Source of the DNA: Prevotellaceae bacterium
GTDB lineage: Bacteria > Bacteroidota > Bacteroidia > Bacteroidales > UBA932
Length of the DNA: 12,106 nt
Assembly (NCBI GenBank): GCA_031268055.1
Contig: JAIRXY010000263.1
Span: 1-12,106, forward strand
Direction: 5' to 3'
Below, piece after piece: positions 1 through 5,944 of this stretch (positions are counted from its first letter, which is position 1; every line of letters starts with the position of its first letter). The notes beneath the pieces are model-generated. The model ran no database searches and was not told the origin of the DNA. It worked only from the letters and a program-made list of their open reading frames with translations. The position numbers and the translations under genes were made by a program.

Positions 1-1
1 G

Positions 2-664
2 AATAGTGAATATGGCAAAAAAAGGTTTGTTGCGTACAACGGAGACCTTATTCTTGAAGACGATAGCGATTTTAATTTTCACAAAAGTTTAGTAGTTAGT
101 ATGGGCTATCAATCTACATTGCGACAAGCCTCATTGTTACCTACCATTAGGCAAGATTCAATCACTCTCTTTTCCAAACGGTTATTTGCTGAGACAAGAG
201 CAATTAGCAAAAGTACACAAACCAATAAACATAGGTACACGGACAAAGGCGCAATAGAAAACCCTAAAGAACGTGCAAATGGAATAGATGAGTTTGTGAG
301 GTTATCCGCCTATGAAGACGACAAAAGAATAGATACCATAAATAATAAATTGCTGAGTGGCTCTTATGCCACAACCGCTGCAGACTACCGCACATGTATG
401 TTTAATGATGATGATCCTGTTGACAGGTATGCTCTCCCTAACGATGAGAAAGTACAATGGGCTTTTTATATTCTGCCAAAAAGTGGAGATATTTTGCAAA
501 GAGGAATTGTTGAGCCTGCATACGGGCATGCTGGCGGAGGGGTAGAAGCGTATTTTGAATACGGGACATCGGATGGTACTTACTTTAATAAAAAAAGATA
601 TGGGGACTGGAGTGCGAATTCAACTAAGTGCACCACACACAGCGCTGCTGCAAGCGCTTCCTGA
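2..664 (+). CDS. 3' end of a large protein, possible polymorphic-toxin (Rhs-like) C-terminus, partial
   Basis: The frame is open from the left edge, so the gene starts upstream and the first ATG (101) need not be its start; 220 residues are visible. The N-terminal part is polar with no signal peptide or membrane segment. Toward the end it has a run reading RGIVEPAYGHAGGGVE, followed by an aromatic and Gly/Thr-rich stretch. A Pro-aromatic-Gly-x-x-Gly-Gly-Gly pattern near the C-terminus recalls the TNT/DUF4237-like NAD-glycohydrolase tails of Rhs and other polymorphic toxins; this is from memory of the family and not proven. The last ~20 residues (from about 600) are low-complexity Ser/Ala/Thr and look unlike a natural end, which suggests the original stop was lost or a frameshift lies near 600. 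Small + strand genes follow, as in toxin/immunity arrays. It could instead be an unrelated hypothetical protein. Confidence 0.5.
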   Translation, partial: NSEYGKKRFVAYNGDLILEDDSDFNFHKSLVVSMGYQSTLRQASLLPTIRQDSITLFSKRLFAETRAISKSTQTNKHRYTDKGAIENPKERANGIDEFVRLSAYEDDKRIDTINNKLLSGSYATTAADYRTCMFNDDDPVDRYALPNDEKVQWAFYILPKSGDILQRGIVEPAYGHAGGGVEAYFEYGTSDGTYFNKKRYGDWSANSTKCTTHSAAASAS

Positions 665-818
665 ACAAGGAATGGGGTATCAGCTCGTCAATGTAAAGTT
701 GAAAGATGGGAAAATTTTAAAAGAAAAAATGGTTTTTAATTCTACCTATTTACAGCTTGACGCACAAGACACGGTTAATGCTAATGATATTGATACAATC
801 CACCTCGCTACCTCATGA
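600..818 (+). CDS. small hypothetical protein overlapping the preceding gene out of phase
   Basis: A 72-residue frame runs from ATG 600; an earlier in-frame ATG at 555 would add 15 residues that look like shadow translation of the upstream gene. From about residue 20 it reads like a genuine compact domain: GMGYQLVNVKLKDGKIL, then alternating hydrophobic residues suggesting beta strands, and an acidic end (NANDIDTIHL). There is no signal peptide or membrane helix. It overlaps the upstream frame by 65 bases. Either it is a small partner (immunity-like) gene starting inside the toxin 3' end, or it is the 3' fragment of another protein brought out of phase against the toxin by a deletion or frameshift. 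I recall similar 'GMGYQ-V-V-LKDG' small proteins only as uncharacterised ones, so no function is assigned. Confidence 0.45.
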   Translation: MGTGVRIQLSAPHTALLQALPEQGMGYQLVNVKLKDGKILKEKMVFNSTYLQLDAQDTVNANDIDTIHLATS

Positions 819-855
819 ATACAATTCAATGCAAACCATTAAACATAATAAGCCT

Positions 856-1035
856 ATGAAAAAAACAGATGTTCCAAGAGAGGTCTTTGCTCTCTTAGGC
901 CTTAAGTGGAGCGATAGGCGCTACACCTCTAAAGAAACCGAGAGCGGCGGCGGTGAAACTGTAACCAAAAAAACATGGGAAGATTTGTATGACCATCTGC
1001 AAAAGTTGGTCGCCGACGGGAAATTAATTGTATAG
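856..1035 (+). CDS. small hypothetical protein (59 aa)
   Basis: The chosen start is ATG 856, followed by MKKTDVPREVF, a natural-looking N-terminus. In-frame ATGs at 757 and 829 exist, but 757 lies inside the preceding reading frame and the added residues are unconvincing. The product is short, soluble and charged, with a Gly-rich turn (ESGGGE) in the middle and a predicted C-terminal helix (WEDLYDHLQKLVADG). I do not recognise the family. It sits 37 bases after the previous small gene and 42 bases before the membrane protein gene, on the same strand, so it is probably co-transcribed with the toxin-tail cluster. An immunity or accessory role is only a guess from position. Confidence 0.45.
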   Translation: MKKTDVPREVFALLGLKWSDRRYTSKETESGGGETVTKKTWEDLYDHLQKLVADGKLIV

Positions 1036-1077
1036 CATTGCATTTTAAATGGAAACCACATTAAAGCTAAAAATATC

Positions 1078-1752
1078 GTGAAAAACAAATGGTCTTTCTT
1101 GATAATTTTTGCCGTAGTAGTTGCTTGTGCAGTTGTATTTTGGGCTTTGGCTATCGTTGCGTACAAGTGCTTTAGCTTTGCATTGGAGCCAACCAATGTC
1201 ATTCTAACCTTAGTTGGGATACTTGCCACGTTTGTTGTTGTGAGCAACTACATGCAGGTGCGTGATGTTAAGGATGAATTTGGCAAAGAAGTACAAAAGA
1301 TTAGGAGTGAACTTGGTACAAAAAAGCAGGAAGTTATGGCTGAGGTAGAAAAAATACTTGAATCAAAGGTACAGGAGATTCGTGTTGAATTTGGCAAGGA
1401 AATTCTAGAGTGGGTAAAAAGGTTTGGTTTAGAAATCGCAACGGTAAACGATAATATCAAATTAGTAAAAATTTACGATAGCTTTGATTTATTTTCAACT
1501 TGTTGTGCAATGGAGAAGTATGATATTGCTTTGCCGATAGGAATAGATGCTTTGCATAATGTGGAAAGAGGCGGTATTCGCCGTATGGTGCATATGATAC
1601 TGAAAGAACTAAAAGATAAACGAATAGTACTATCAAAAATTAAAAAAGCGCAATGCAGTGAAAAAGTGGATAAGCTGATAAAAAAATTTCCCGAAGTAGT
1701 TCTGTTGCTGAAATTGCAGGATATGGTAAATACTGCTGAAACAGATGAATAG
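1078..1752 (+). CDS. membrane-anchored coiled-coil protein of unknown function
   Basis: A 224-residue protein starting at GTG 1078. No ATG lies in frame between the upstream stop and this point, and the hydrophobic N-terminus begins immediately, so GTG is the likely start. There are two membrane helices at about residues 5-29 and 40-58, separated by a short loop with Cys and aromatic residues. Residues ~62-115 are rich in Glu/Lys/Val with regular hydrophobic spacing and probably form a coiled coil with two related segments (DEFGKEV and VEFGKEI). The rest is a soluble, probably helical domain ending in a Lys-rich stretch and an acidic tail. The layout suits an inner-membrane protein with a cytoplasmic coiled-coil stalk. 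No catalytic motif is seen. It lies in the AT-rich cluster after the toxin-like tail. Confidence 0.75.
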   Translation: MKNKWSFLIIFAVVVACAVVFWALAIVAYKCFSFALEPTNVILTLVGILATFVVVSNYMQVRDVKDEFGKEVQKIRSELGTKKQEVMAEVEKILESKVQEIRVEFGKEILEWVKRFGLEIATVNDNIKLVKIYDSFDLFSTCCAMEKYDIALPIGIDALHNVERGGIRRMVHMILKELKDKRIVLSKIKKAQCSEKVDKLIKKFPEVVLLLKLQDMVNTAETDE

Positions 1753-1814
1753 GTGTAGGATGATGTCAAAAGTGAGCCATTGTAAGACATTAGTATTTTA
1801 AATATAACCCATCT

Positions 1815-2027
1815 ATGGACAAAAAACGATTTTATGGAGATTATGATAAAATCTCTGTTGATGAAATAAATAAAGCCGTTGGTACTATCCTCAAAGAGTT
1901 AAACATGAATGGAGGGTCTGTGGGCGGTTTTGACTTGTATCGATTGCTGCAAGTCTACTTTAGAGAGGTAGATAAGCGCGACCAGATAAATAAATTTCTT
2001 GGGATTTCCGGCGTATGGAAAGGATAA
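1815..2027 (+). CDS. small hypothetical protein (70 aa)
   Basis: A 70-residue soluble protein starting at ATG 1815 after an A/T-rich leader. It has a charged N-terminus (MDKKRFYGDYDK), then a predicted helix (DEINKAVGTILKEL), a Gly-rich turn (NGGSVGGFD), a second helix (LYRLLQVYFREVDKRDQINKF) and a short end. No signal peptide, membrane segment or known motif is visible. Amino-acid use looks natural and no better frame overlaps it, so it is probably a real gene. It follows the coiled-coil protein by 62 bases on the same strand. The family is not recognised; its size and position fit the small orphan or immunity-like genes that trail polymorphic toxins. Confidence 0.55.
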   Translation: MDKKRFYGDYDKISVDEINKAVGTILKELNMNGGSVGGFDLYRLLQVYFREVDKRDQINKFLGISGVWKG

Positions 2028-2108
2028 AAGCCGTCCATTTGATATGTAGTGGTTGCCTACATGGGCTGCAAACCCACGTTAGCGTGAACATTAAAGTAAA
2101 TCTAAATC

Positions 2109-2142
2109 ATTGAGAAAAAAAACAAGTTAATAGTTACGCTTG
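2109..2142 (+). promoter_or_regulatory. weak candidate Bacteroidota-type promoter for the lipoprotein gene
   Basis: TACGCTTG at 2135-2142 differs by one base from the TAnnTTTG -7 box used by the Bacteroidota primary sigma factor. An upstream ATTG lies at 2109-2112 with a 22-base gap, slightly longer than the usual ~19-21. The box is 35 bases before ATG 2178. The match is partial and could be chance. Confidence 0.25.
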
Positions 2143-2177
2143 CAAAATGAGCGTCGTGCAATAAAAACCTATAAACT

Positions 2178-2753
2178 ATGAAAAAAGTAGCGGTATTTGT
2201 GGTGGTATTAGCCGTTTCGTGTACAAAAGAGCCTTATAATAAATTCTACGTTGAGAACAAAACTCATGCTGATATTACTATTGAGCTGTCTTGCGCCAAT
2301 CAGCGCATAGCGCTGAAAAAGGGAGAGAGGATGTACGTTGAGACAGATGAGGTGGGGTGTAATTTATCGTCTTGGAACGACGATAAGTGGATTTTGTATG
2401 CTGACCCTGCGTACATGTACGAATACTTTACCTCATACGCTGAGGGTACAACAAAGTATTCATTCATTTCATTTGTCAATAAAATTAAGTACGAAATAAC
2501 CGGCAGCGCCCGCCGTGTAGATGTAACTATGGAGTGGAGCGATGGGAGCACGCGGCAGTATTCTAATGTAAGCGTTCCTGCTACATACGAATTTAAAAGT
2601 TGGGGGTATGATGGGTTTGTGTATTTGTCCGCCCAGAACGATGGGGTATCGGGTTCCGTCACCTGCAATATTTACCATAGAGACAACTTATTTAAAACCG
2701 CCACCAGCTACGGCGAATACTCTATAGCAACTGCAAGCGGCAGCATCAAATAA
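2178..2753 (+). CDS. small lipoprotein of unknown function
   Basis: A 191-residue protein. It begins MKKVAVFVVVLAVSC with a positively charged end, a hydrophobic core and a lipobox (AVS before Cys15), so signal peptidase II should cut it and Cys15 be lipidated. The mature part is rich in Tyr, Ser, Thr and alternating hydrophobic residues, suggesting an all-beta fold, perhaps one or two sandwich domains. Two further Cys residues follow early in the mature protein and another is near the C-terminus. It has no catalytic signature I recognise. The probable location is the outer membrane, facing either the periplasm or the surface. It is separated from the previous gene by 150 bases and from the next convincing gene by more than 800, so it may be monocistronic. 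It might be a periplasmic immunity lipoprotein of the neighbouring toxin cluster, but only position suggests this. Confidence 0.75.
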   Translation: MKKVAVFVVVLAVSCTKEPYNKFYVENKTHADITIELSCANQRIALKKGERMYVETDEVGCNLSSWNDDKWILYADPAYMYEYFTSYAEGTTKYSFISFVNKIKYEITGSARRVDVTMEWSDGSTRQYSNVSVPATYEFKSWGYDGFVYLSAQNDGVSGSVTCNIYHRDNLFKTATSYGEYSIATASGSIK

Positions 2754-2837
2754 ATATGTGGATACAACCAAAACACCAAAATACATATAAGATACAGCAA
2801 ATACAAAAATAACCCATTAAAAATGATTGCGTAGCAG

Positions 2838-2860
2838 GGGCGTGGCAAACCGGCCACCCC
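2838..2860 (+). other. GC-rich hairpin downstream of the lipoprotein gene
   Basis: GGG (2838-2840), a bulged C, then GTGGC (2842-2846) pair with GCCAC and CCC (2853-2860) around a six-base loop, AAACCG. That gives eight G/C-rich pairs in otherwise AT-rich DNA. No U-tract follows on the + strand, so it is not a standard intrinsic terminator; it could end or protect the lipoprotein transcript, or belong to a small RNA or mobile-element end. Confidence 0.35.
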
Positions 2861-2881
2861 GACGGGAACAAAAAACTACTC

Positions 2882-2943
2882 TGTATCAGGTAGTTATAGT
2901 TGTATCTAAGTTGTATCTAAGTTGTATCTACAGTTTAGATACA
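2882..2943. repeat. 11-bp tandem repeat with an inverted copy (TTGTATCTAAG)
   Basis: TTGTATCTAAG occurs at 2900-2910 and 2911-2921, followed by a third copy diverging at its end (2922-2931). An inverted relative, TTTAGATACAG, lies at 2934-2944, and another TGTATC at 2882-2887. The complement GATACA also appears upstream at 2761 and 2791. The third copy and the inverted copy can form a short hairpin. The pattern resembles iterons or a multi-site operator. Confidence 0.55.
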
Positions 2944-3325
2944 GCGAACTGCTCACAGGCTATGCAATCGTTGGAATTTTCCAAAAAATTTCAGAGAATG
3001 CATAGAAAAAAATTTTTATCCGCCCCGCACTAAAGAGCCGGAAGGGCGACCTCTAATTGCCATGCTAAAATCCCCGCATGATGGAGACGTTGAGCACAAC
3101 GCATCTCTACTACAAAACGACAATTTGAAATGTACCTTTACAACGCGTCACGCTACCCCCCCCAAACGCAAAAAGCGACCGTATAATTCACCGCTGCTTA
3201 TTTCCATATCTTTATCCGTTTTTGAACGGCAAATTTACGAAATTTATCCCTGCTTCATATGATTAATAATTGAATATAAAAATAAAAATAAATCAATATC
3301 TGTGAGTTTCAAGTTAAATTTTTGT

Positions 3326-3333
3326 TAGTTTTG
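3326..3333 (+). promoter_or_regulatory. candidate -7 promoter box (TAGTTTTG)
   Basis: An exact TAnnTTTG match in very AT-rich DNA. No TTTG is found at the expected distance upstream (TTTC lies at 3307, too close). If active, it would give a leader of about 240 bases before ATG 3580. Chance matches are likely in such AT-rich sequence. Confidence 0.25.
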
Positions 3334-3526
3334 CCGATAAATATATCAAAAGTTATAGGATATAAATCATTTTTTTCATTGTTTTTAAACCTTTTACAGC
3401 CTACCTTTCGGAATTCTTATGCAGCTAAAATTCAAATCTCTATTTCTATTATTTCGTATGAAAAAATATGGTTGATTGACAGGATAACGAAACCGACAAT
3501 ACGGCGGTAATATTTATTTGCTTACA

Positions 3527-3534
3527 TAGCTTTG
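3527..3534 (+). promoter_or_regulatory. candidate -7 promoter box (TAGCTTTG) before the 3580 remnant and lyase gene
   Basis: An exact TAnnTTTG match about 45 bases before ATG 3580, which would give a leader of roughly 40 bases. No clear -33 TTTG is found 19-21 bases upstream. It could be the original promoter of the gene now reduced to the remnant, and might still drive the lyase gene downstream. Confidence 0.3.
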
Positions 3535-3579
3535 TTGGACAATAATGATTGAAAATCTAAAACCCTAAAAATCTGAAGT

Positions 3580-3805
3580 ATGAAGTATACAGCTACTTTC
3601 CTGATGTTGCTCGCTGGAGGCGCGCAGGCCGTTGTTTCAGGGCTTACTTTGTCGGAAGGCGCTGCCGCAAAAGTCGGCTCGTTTGATTGCACCTATGTTT
3701 TTGGGGAGCTACCTCCGGATTTGAGCAAGCTGCCTAAGTCTAACCTGCTGCCTGATCAACAACGGCATTGTGTACGATTACATCAGGCTTGAGCTCGACG
3801 ATTGA
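3580..3805 (+). pseudogene. remnant of a secreted protein, probably internally deleted and frameshifted
   Basis: The first frame starts at ATG 3580 with a good signal peptide (MKYTATFLMLLAGGAQA) and ends after 70 residues at 3790-3792. Its last residues (LPDQQRHCVRLHQA) look like out-of-frame translation. In the +1 frame the same DNA at 3755-3802 reads INNGIVYDYIRLELDD and then stops at 3803-3805. A '(V/I)-YDY-(I/L)-RLEL' tail is typical of the CBM-like C-terminal domain of family 4-type rhamnogalacturonan lyases and related Bacteroidota carbohydrate enzymes. The simplest reading is that a larger pectin-related gene lost its middle and its frame, leaving signal peptide and C-terminal tail. 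It lies just upstream of the PL11 gene on the same strand, which fits. The alternative is a genuine 70-residue secreted protein. The family assignment rests on only ~16 residues. Confidence 0.45.
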
Positions 3806-3902
3806 GCAAGGCTTAGCCTTAGCTGGTATTCAGTTAAGCATTTGATTAAAAAATAAAAAAATGTAGAAATAAAAAATGTAAACATCAAAAACACTTTGTA
3901 CT

Positions 3903-5753
3903 ATGAATAAGATTTTTACCTCTGCTATTCTTTGTGCTATTTTGTGCGCTTTTGCACCAAATGCATTTTGCGCCGAAAATTCGCGCCAAATGGAGCGTCT
4001 GAATAGAGGCGTGGTGGCCGTTGCGTGCGATTCCGGCGTGTTTGTCAGCTGGCGGCTTTTGGGTGACGAAGACCCGCAAACGCTCTTCAACGTTTACCGG
4101 AATGGGGAGCGAATAAACGGGCAACCGCTGGCAGGCGCTACCTGCTGGATGGATGCGGCGGGAGGCATGGCGGACAAGTATGCCGTGAATGCTCTTGAAA
4201 AAGGCAAAGAGGCGGCTGCCTTACCGCAAGTAACGCCGTGGGATAAACCCTACATGTCGTTGCAGCTCAGCCGTCCGCCCTTTAACGTAGACTCTGCCAC
4301 GCTTAGCGCTCAGCAGCGCTGGGAGCGTGGGCCTCAGCAGCTCGGCTACCTTCCCAACGATTGCAGCGTGGGCGACCTTGACGGCGATGGCGAGTATGAG
4401 CTCGTTGTGAAGTGGAACGCCCGTGCGCGCGACAACTCCCAAGCGGGAATTACCGACCCCGTCCTATTAGATGCCTACAAGCTCGACGGCACGCACCTTT
4501 GGCGAATTGACCTTGGGATAAACATCCGCGCTGGGGCGCACTACACACAATTCATGGTGTACGACTTGGACGGCGACGGAAAGGCGGAGGTTGTCTGCAA
4601 AACAGCGCCCGGAACAACGGACGGGCTGGGAAAAAGCGTTGTCTTGGGCAGCGACGACCCCAACGCCGACTACCGCAACGAGCAGGGATACGTTATCGCT
4701 GGCCCCGAATACCTCACCGTGTTTAGCGGCGCAACCGGCGCAGCACTAACTACTATTCCCTACAATCCGCCGCGCGGCAATACTCTTCGCGAGACGTGGG
4801 GCGACGACAAGGGCAACCGCGTTGACCGTTTCCTTGCCTGCATTGCCTACTTGGACGGCGTGCACCCATCGGTAGTGATGTGCCGTGGCTACTATACCCG
4901 CGCCGTGCTGGTGGCCTACAGGTTCGACGGGAAGTCGCTCACGGAGCAGTGGGTGTACGATTCGGGTACGAAGCGGGATACCAAAAACACTGCTTACGGG
5001 CAGGGCAACCACAGCCTTGCCGCCGGCGACATTGACGGCGACGGCTTTGACGAAATTACCTACGGCGGGGCCTGCATTGACCACAACGGCACGCTGCTCT
5101 ACTCCACCGGTCTGGGGCACGGCGACGCGCACCATCTCTCCGACCTTGACCCCGACCGTCCGGGTCTGGAGTTTTTCGATGTGCATGAGACCAAGCCAAG
5201 CCCTGCCGGTGTAGAGCTGCGGGACGCGCGCACGGGCGAGCTCATCTTTGGACGACCTACCAACATTGACGTAGGTAGGGGGTTGGCGGCCGACATTGAC
5301 CCAAGGTACAGGGGATTTGAGTTTTGGAGCTCGGCGAGCGACAGCGTTTACAACATCAAGGGTGAGGTGATTGCCACCAAAAAACCCTCTGTCAACTTTC
5401 GCATCTACTGGGATGGCGACCTGCAAGACGAGCTGTTAGACGGAACTAAGCTCGACAAGTGGGACGGCAGCCGCGCTGTCCGCTTGGTGAATTTTGCCGA
5501 TTTTGGGGCTCGCTCCATCAACGGTACCAAGCAAAATCCCTGCCTGAGCGCCGATATTTTGGGCGATTGGCGCGAGGAGGTTATCCTCTACGACGGCAAC
5601 GACCCCAGCAGGCTGATGATTTTTACCACTACCATTCCTACATCTCACCGGATGCCCACCCTCATGCATGACCCGCTGTATCGCTTGGGGGTAGCCTCCC
5701 AGAACGTGGCCTACAACCAGCCACCGCACTTGGGAAAATACGTGGGAAATTAA
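3903..5753 (+). CDS. rhamnogalacturonan lyase, polysaccharide lyase family 11
   Basis: A 616-residue exported enzyme that cleaves the rhamnogalacturonan-I backbone by beta-elimination at Rha-GalA bonds, leaving unsaturated galacturonate ends. The signal peptide is MNKIFTSAILCAILCAFAPNAFCA, with cleavage likely after Ala24; no good lipobox precedes Cys23, so a soluble periplasmic protein is expected. After an N-terminal beta domain (to ~130) comes the PL11 propeller, with three calcium-loop motifs: DLDGDG at residue 158, DLDGDG at 221 and DIDGDG at 376. Other family stretches are VVCKTAPGT, VVMCRGYYTR, GQGNHSL, TGLGHGDAHH, the INGTKQNP...GDWREE block (from 539) and a C-terminal TLMHDPLYR...YNQPPHLG. 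Length matches YesW/YesX-type family members. The start is ATG 3903, the only one leading straight into the signal peptide. It is first of three co-oriented pectin enzymes. The family is secure; whether it acts endo or exo cannot be told here. Confidence 0.97.
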   Translation: MNKIFTSAILCAILCAFAPNAFCAENSRQMERLNRGVVAVACDSGVFVSWRLLGDEDPQTLFNVYRNGERINGQPLAGATCWMDAAGGMADKYAVNALEKGKEAAALPQVTPWDKPYMSLQLSRPPFNVDSATLSAQQRWERGPQQLGYLPNDCSVGDLDGDGEYELVVKWNARARDNSQAGITDPVLLDAYKLDGTHLWRIDLGINIRAGAHYTQFMVYDLDGDGKAEVVCKTAPGTTDGLGKSVVLGSDDPNADYRNEQGYVIAGPEYLTVFSGATGAALTTIPYNPPRGNTLRETWGDDKGNRVDRFLACIAYLDGVHPSVVMCRGYYTRAVLVAYRFDGKSLTEQWVYDSGTKRDTKNTAYGQGNHSLAAGDIDGDGFDEITYGGACIDHNGTLLYSTGLGHGDAHHLSDLDPDRPGLEFFDVHETKPSPAGVELRDARTGELIFGRPTNIDVGRGLAADIDPRYRGFEFWSSASDSVYNIKGEVIATKKPSVNFRIYWDGDLQDELLDGTKLDKWDGSRAVRLVNFADFGARSINGTKQNPCLSADILGDWREEVILYDGNDPSRLMIFTTTIPTSHRMPTLMHDPLYRLGVASQNVAYNQPPHLGKYVGN

Positions 5754-5754
5754 A

Positions 5755-5834
5755 AATTAAGAATTAAGAATTGGAAATACAAAAAAAATCGGTTACGCGG
5801 ACTATTTTCAATTCTTAATTTTCAATTCTTAATT
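5755..5834. repeat. inverted repeat of AATTAAG-type heptamers after the lyase gene
   Basis: Two TAAGAAT units (5758-5771) begin right after the lyase stop. The segment 5762-5778 pairs with 5804-5820 over 17 positions with one G-T pair, enclosing a 25-base loop that contains an A-run. A second copy of the right arm, CAATTCTTAATT, lies at 5823-5834 and competes for the same left arm. The stem is nearly all A/T, so it is not a standard intrinsic terminator but would fold in the transcript. Confidence 0.7.
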
Positions 5835-5848
5835 ACTATTTGTCTTGT

Positions 5849-5939
5849 TTTTCGTTAATGCTGTGTGTTCTTAACTCTTAAATCATAATTATTTTGATTT
5901 TCGTTAATGCTGTATATTCTTAATTCTTAATTCTTAATT
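5849..5939. repeat. direct repeat TTTTCGTTAATGCTGT plus ATTCTTA heptamer array
   Basis: TTTTCGTTAATGCTGT is present at 5849-5864 and again at 5898-5913, each followed by a (TG)TATTCTTAA-like stretch. The second copy runs into three perfect ATTCTTA heptamers (5916-5936) plus a partial unit ending five bases before the GH2 start codon. The module recurs before the GH106-GH28 gene at 8836-8877 with three base differences. The array occupies the 5' leader where a ribosome would load, and no Shine-Dalgarno site is present. Confidence 0.75.
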
Positions 5940-5944
5940 TCCCC

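Larger units (their letters stand above)
2754..3579. other. long non-coding region between accessory cluster and pectin genes
   Basis: No convincing gene is present on either strand. The short + strand frames at 2827-3033, 3062-3262 and 3322-3510 begin with TTG or lack sensible composition, and none has a recognisable motif. The region holds a GC-rich hairpin (2838-2860), a cluster of TGTATC/GATACA motifs (2761-2943), a run of eight C (3156-3163) and two exact TAnnTTTG boxes (3326 and 3527). Composition changes along it: GC-rich islands at 2830-2870 and 3010-3110, then strongly AT-rich DNA from ~3260. This patchwork suggests decayed or recombined DNA at a boundary. Confidence 0.5.

Noticed and set aside
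2040..2105. Possible tRNA-Cys: TGGG-CTGCAAA-CCCA looks like an anticodon arm with GCA anticodon.
   Set aside because: The stem is only four pairs before a mismatch, and there is no T-arm (no GGTTCRA), acceptor stem or CCA end in the flanking sequence.
2827..3510. Three + strand frames of 62-68 residues in the non-coding region.
   Set aside because: Starts are TTG or poorly placed, amino-acid composition is erratic, and there is no homology-like motif or neighbouring start signal.
3808..3820. Hairpin AAGGC-TTA-GCCTT as a terminator of the 3580 remnant.
   Set aside because: The stem is only five pairs with a three-base loop and no following T-run.
3841..3871. Promoter for the lyase gene: TTTG at 3841 with TAGAAATA 19 bases later.
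   Set aside because: The spacing fits, but the second box lacks the TTTG half; in an A/T-rich leader this is too weak to call.
4746..5426. 226-residue reading frame on the minus strand inside the PL11 gene.
   Set aside because: It lies fully antisense to a secure PL11 enzyme; such long antisense frames are expected in GC-rich coding DNA, and its Val/Ala-rich composition is a shadow.
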